Origin: an uncultured Clostridia bacterium
Lineage (GTDB): Bacteria > Bacillota > Clostridia > Oscillospirales > Ruminococcaceae
Length of the DNA: 5,658 bases
Reading direction: 5' to 3'
Assembly (NCBI GenBank): GCA_947177545.1
Contig: CAMWVF010000090.1
Coordinates: 1-5,658, forward strand
The translations under genes and the position numbers were made by a program. Positions within the stretch are counted from its first letter, which is position 1, and the number at the start of each line of letters is the position of its first letter. The notes below the pieces were generated by a model. That model did no database searches and was not told the DNA's origin. It worked only from the letters and a program-made list of their open reading frames with translations. This document shows positions 5,342 through 5,658 of the stretch, one piece after another.

Positions 5342-5627
5342 ATTGCTTACGGCTTTATTATTTGGACTGTTACTTTGTTTTTGAATTTTGGAGTGGTTGT
5401 TATAAACTGTTAATTGTTTACAGGCAGGGGCAGACGCCGCAAAGGAGGTGTGCCGTTAAAAGCAGCTTGGACAATGAGCACAAACTCACTGTCCAAACAA
5501 TAAAAAATCACAACAACTAACAAAGAAGCGGAACAAGTCCGCCAAAATAATATAACGTACCAAAAGAAAAACACGTACCCCTATTTTACCGCCATAGTCA
5601 TTATGTAAAAATATTTTTAACAACCTC
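5342..5627. other. Intergenic stretch without a supportable gene
   Basis: About 285 bp between the MITE-like element and the right-edge promoter. It holds an isolated AAAGGAGGTG (5441-5450), a near-perfect 12-bp hairpin at 5467-5496, a 5-bp GC-rich hairpin GCGGA/TCCGC (5528-5532, 5538-5542), and two copies of ACGTACC 18 bp apart (5555-5561, 5573-5579). Reading frames here are short and lack a properly spaced start. The GC-rich part (5421-5455) contrasts with its AT-rich surroundings and may be the remnant of an inserted repeat or of a gene. Confidence 0.5.
5467..5496. repeat. 12-bp inverted repeat (hairpin)
   Basis: TTGGACAATGAG (5467-5478) pairs with CTCACTGTCCAA (5485-5496) with a single A-C mismatch around the loop CACAAA. 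On the + strand an A-rich tract follows, on the - strand only a short CTTTT, so it is not a clear terminator either way. TTTGGAC at 5361-5367 repeats part of the left arm. Confidence 0.45.
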
Positions 5628-5656
5628 TTGCGTTTCTTGTGCAAAGATGCTATAAT
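5628..5656 (+). promoter_or_regulatory. Sigma-A promoter at the right edge, reading out of the window
   Basis: TTGCGT (5628-5633) and a perfect TATAAT (5651-5656) are 17 bp apart. The window ends two bases later, so the gene it serves lies to the right and is not visible. Confidence 0.6.
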
Positions 5657-5658
5657 AT

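Noticed and set aside
5441..5450. AAAGGAGGTG as a remnant of the 16S rRNA 3' end on the - strand
   Set aside because: The similarity does not extend beyond the anti-Shine-Dalgarno complement; the flanking bases do not match 16S rRNA.

Overview
This AT-rich window most likely comes from an anaerobic Gram-positive Firmicute, of the Ruminococcus/Oscillospiraceae or wider Clostridia type. The reasons are consensus sigma-A promoters with 17-bp spacers, strong GGAGG-type ribosome binding sites, a tRNA gene with an encoded CCA end, and a membrane-anchored single-PDZ HtrA with a glycine-rich anchor. The placement is inferred from style; no taxonomic marker gene is present.

Left part (1-2938, + strand). 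A structured, AT-rich leader holds a possible terminator, a small hairpin, a 36-bp imperfect palindrome and a good extended -10 promoter. It leads into a gene for an MmeI-like type II restriction-modification protein, in which nuclease and N6-adenine methyltransferase are carried on one chain. The gene has its promoter, RBS, nuclease motif and methyltransferase motifs I and IV, but homology stops abruptly after residue ~559, before the rest of the methyltransferase fold and the target-recognition domain. Without a gap, and in another frame, the sequence becomes a tyrosine recombinase (integrase) that has lost its N-terminus but keeps all its catalytic residues. Two mobile or defence genes have therefore been cut and joined at about position 2030. 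A 13-bp repeat lies before the methyltransferase and again across the integrase stop codon, and could mark element ends.

Middle part (2939-3636). This gene-poor stretch holds a perfect 10-bp inverted repeat, then a near-consensus + strand promoter. The promoter is followed by ~200 nt of successive hairpins ending in a 13-bp terminator stem with a T tract, which together make a strong candidate for a free-standing small RNA. It converges head-on with an initiator tRNA-Met gene on the - strand, which has its own consensus promoter.

Right part (3637-5658). An intact - strand gene for an HtrA/DegP-type envelope serine protease has its own RBS, a plausible terminator and a long leader region with an inverted repeat. 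Behind it lies an ~89-bp MITE-like palindromic element. The last ~300 bp contain hairpins, an orphan Shine-Dalgarno-like sequence and, at the very edge, a promoter pointing out of the window.

The genes do not form one pathway. The left half looks like a decayed accessory or defence island carrying an integrase; the right half (tRNA-fMet, htrA) looks like core chromosome. The small-RNA candidate lies at the boundary between them.
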